DNA of 7,790 bases, taken from contig CALFLJ010000096.1 of assembly GCA_937880335.1 (NCBI GenBank), positions 1 through 7,790 on the forward strand. The letters are read 5' to 3'. Source of the stretch: an uncultured Succinatimonas sp. GTDB taxonomy: Bacteria > Pseudomonadota > Gammaproteobacteria > Enterobacterales > Succinivibrionaceae. The translations under genes and the position numbers were made by a program. The notes under the pieces were generated by a model. It was given only the letters and a program-made list of their open reading frames with translations. It did not search any database and was not told where the DNA came from. Below, piece after piece: positions 6,422-7,790 of the stretch (position 1 is its first letter; each line of letters starts with the position of its first letter).

Positions 6422-6475
6422 AGTTTGTTTTATTAAGCAAACTGGCAGAACTCAAGTCCTGCCTTAATGCTTTTA
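6422..6475 (+). terminator. Two abutting hairpins after birA, probable terminator
   Basis: Hairpin one (6422-6443) pairs AGTTTGTTT with AAGCAAACT over a TATT loop, nine pairs with one G-U. Hairpin two (6444-6463) pairs GGCAG with CTGCC, then a mismatch and two inner pairs over TCAA; it is followed by TTAATGCTTTTA. The second stem with its U-rich tail fits a terminator for the murA-murB-birA run. It ends only about ten bases from the coaA stop, so it may serve as a shared barrier between the convergent genes. Confidence 0.5.
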
Positions 6476-6484
6476 GTAATTCAA

Positions 6485-7435
6485 TTATTTTCTTAAGAAA
6501 ACTTCTTCAATGGTATGATTGCTTCCTTTTTTTAGCACCAAATTAGCCCTATTTCGGCAAGGCTGAATATTTTCTATTAAGTTAACGTGGTTTACTGCTT
6601 CCCAAATTAGTTTCGCCATTGCTATAGCTTGTTCTTCTGGAATTCTGGCATATTTATGGAAGTAGCAGTCAGGATCATCAAATGTTTTTTCTCTTAATTT
6701 TAGGAATCTATCTATGTACCATTTAACAAGGTTTGTTTCATCGGCATCAACATAGATTGAATAATCAATAAAATCTGAAATAAAGGCTCTATTCTTATAC
6801 TCGGGATATTCTGCTCCATTTTGTAAAACATTTACTCCTTCAACAATAAGGACATCAGGCCTATCTACAATGGTGAATTGATCTGGTACTACATCATAGG
6901 TTATGTGGGAATAAACCGGAACTTTTAAATTTGGCTTTCCCTCCTTCACATCAAGCAAAAAAGATATAAGTCTTTTTACATCGTAACTTATAGGGAAACC
7001 TTTTCTACTCATGATCATTTTTTCATCTAAAACGCTATTTGGATATAAAAAACCATCAGTTGTGATCATTGCTACTTTAGGATGACATGGCCATGATTTT
7101 ATTAATTCGTTTAAAATTCTTGCTGTTGTAGTCTTTCCAACAGAAACAGGACCAGAGATGGAGATGATAAAAGGAACCCTTTCGATTTCCTTTCCTAAAA
7201 ATTTGGAAATAATAGCTAGTCGATCATGCCTTGAAATAAAATACATGCGCAATAAACTTGAGAGTGGCATGTAAATACGATTAACCTCTTCTAATGAAAT
7301 TTTGTCATTAAAGGCAACAAGTTTTTTTAAATCTTCTTCTTTTATGGTCATCTTATCTTGAGAGTGCTTAAAAGTTGACCAAGTTTCAGCGTCAAATTTG
7401 ACAAAAGGAGATAACTCTTGATCTGAGCTAATCAT
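6485..7435 (-). CDS. coaA: Pantothenate kinase, type I (CoaA)
   Basis: This cytosolic kinase phosphorylates pantothenate with ATP, the first and usually rate-setting step of coenzyme A synthesis. From the ATG at 7435 it has 316 residues, the same length as E. coli CoaA, and the numbering matches residue for residue. The P-loop is GPVSVGKT at 95-102 (Lys101), with Arg106 (CoA feedback inhibition in E. coli), Asp127 in TTDGF, Tyr175-Ser-His177 in VYSH, Tyr240 and Arg243 in WYIDRF, and Asn282. LSLEEV/IYMPLSxLL-type N-terminal blocks are also present. The frame stays open upstream to an ATG at 7447 and a TTG at 7471, but neither has a ribosome site; GGAA lies about eight bases before the 7435 ATG. 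The gene is convergent with birA, the same arrangement as in E. coli. No damage is seen. Confidence 0.94.
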   Translation of the reverse strand: MISSDQELSPFVKFDAETWSTFKHSQDKMTIKEEDLKKLVAFNDKISLEEVNRIYMPLSSLLRMYFISRHDRLAIISKFLGKEIERVPFIISISGPVSVGKTTTARILNELIKSWPCHPKVAMITTDGFLYPNSVLDEKMIMSRKGFPISYDVKRLISFLLDVKEGKPNLKVPVYSHITYDVVPDQFTIVDRPDVLIVEGVNVLQNGAEYPEYKNRAFISDFIDYSIYVDADETNLVKWYIDRFLKLREKTFDDPDCYFHKYARIPEEQAIAMAKLIWEAVNHVNLIENIQPCRNRANLVLKKGSNHTIEEVFLRK

Positions 7436-7485
7436 TGTATATTCCATATAATAGGGTTTATCTTTTTTCAAGCATTTAAAAAGAG

Positions 7486-7491
7486 ATTGTA
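7486..7491 (-). promoter_or_regulatory. Candidate -10 box for coaA
   Basis: The minus strand has TACAAT (5/6 to consensus) here. TTGAAC lies upstream but only 14 bases away, too close for a normal -35. Transcription from about 7479 would leave roughly 44 bases before the ATG at 7435 and would make the TTG at 7471 almost leaderless, which also favours the shorter protein. Confidence 0.3.
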
Positions 7492-7790
7492 CTACAGAAA
7501 AAGCTGTTCAAGCGAAATGGACTTAGATAACAGAACAAAACGCAAGCTTTATTTTTTTTATGTTTTAATCCCATGGTTAAACCCTAAATAAAAATTTTAG
7601 ACATTAATGTTTGTTATACATGGAATTAATATGAAAAAATAGGTAATTCAGAATGGAGGATTAAGCTGGAAAAAAATTTTAAACTTTAAAAGTAAAAGGT
7701 AACTTTGAAAAGCCCAAAGAAAAAAAACGAGTCAATTAAAATAGTTTTTTTACAAAAAATTAAATAGTTAAAAAAATATATAAAGATAAC
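7492..7790. other. AT-rich non-coding region upstream of coaA
   Basis: About 300 bases with many A and T runs and stops in all frames; no gene can be supported. Small items seen are a four-codon ATG-AAA-AAA-TAG at 7631-7642 and a good GGAGGA at 7655-7660 with no ATG, GTG or TTG at the right distance. A further minus-strand frame from an ATG at 7575 runs about 33 codons with no ribosome site and no recognisable protein. What lies beyond the window is unknown. Confidence 0.5.

Noticed and set aside
7436..7471. Longer CoaA starting at TTG 7471 or ATG 7447
   Set aside because: Neither has a Shine-Dalgarno, and the ATG at 7435 gives exact length and numbering agreement with E. coli CoaA.
1..7790. 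CRISPR arrays, tRNA or rRNA genes, toxin-antitoxin or defence genes
   Set aside because: No regularly spaced repeats, no cloverleaf or rRNA signature, and all substantial frames are housekeeping genes.

Overview
The window reads as a stretch of core chromosome from an AT-rich gammaproteobacterium. Every intact protein lines up well with an E. coli counterpart: YfaY, MetA, MurA, MurB, BirA and CoaA. The convergent order murB-birA facing coaA is also the one known from E. coli. AT richness, long poly-A/T runs in the gaps and a decayed transposase fit a host-associated or otherwise reduced genome, but genus cannot be assigned from this sequence.

Left end (1-536): no intact gene. Positions 260 down to about 70 on the minus strand hold the broken N-terminal part of a transposase, with one in-frame stop and one frameshift in an A-tract. 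A good sigma-70-like promoter still sits in front of it. A hairpin followed by a U-run at 391-426 probably ends the next gene. Then comes yfaY (537-1709, minus), a CinA/MoCF-family protein, divergent from metA across a 323-base AT-rich gap that carries candidate promoters for both.

Centre (2033-6279, all plus): metA (first committed step of methionine synthesis), a strong hairpin, then a tight murA-murB-birA run. murA and murB are separated by one base, and birA starts inside the end of murB at a TTG with a strong Shine-Dalgarno. MurA and MurB carry out the two steps from UDP-GlcNAc to UDP-MurNAc. BirA charges biotin onto acetyl-CoA carboxylase and may also act as a repressor.

Right end (6280-7790): two abutting hairpins between the convergent birA and coaA, then coaA on the minus strand (type I pantothenate kinase, start of CoA synthesis), then about 300 bases of very AT-rich sequence with no supportable gene.

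I see no new multi-gene system here. The points most worth a second look are a divergent MetA active site (Asp at the acyl-CoA selectivity position plus several changed pocket residues), a Gln at the key Arg of the BirA biotin loop, and the decayed transposase with its preserved promoter.
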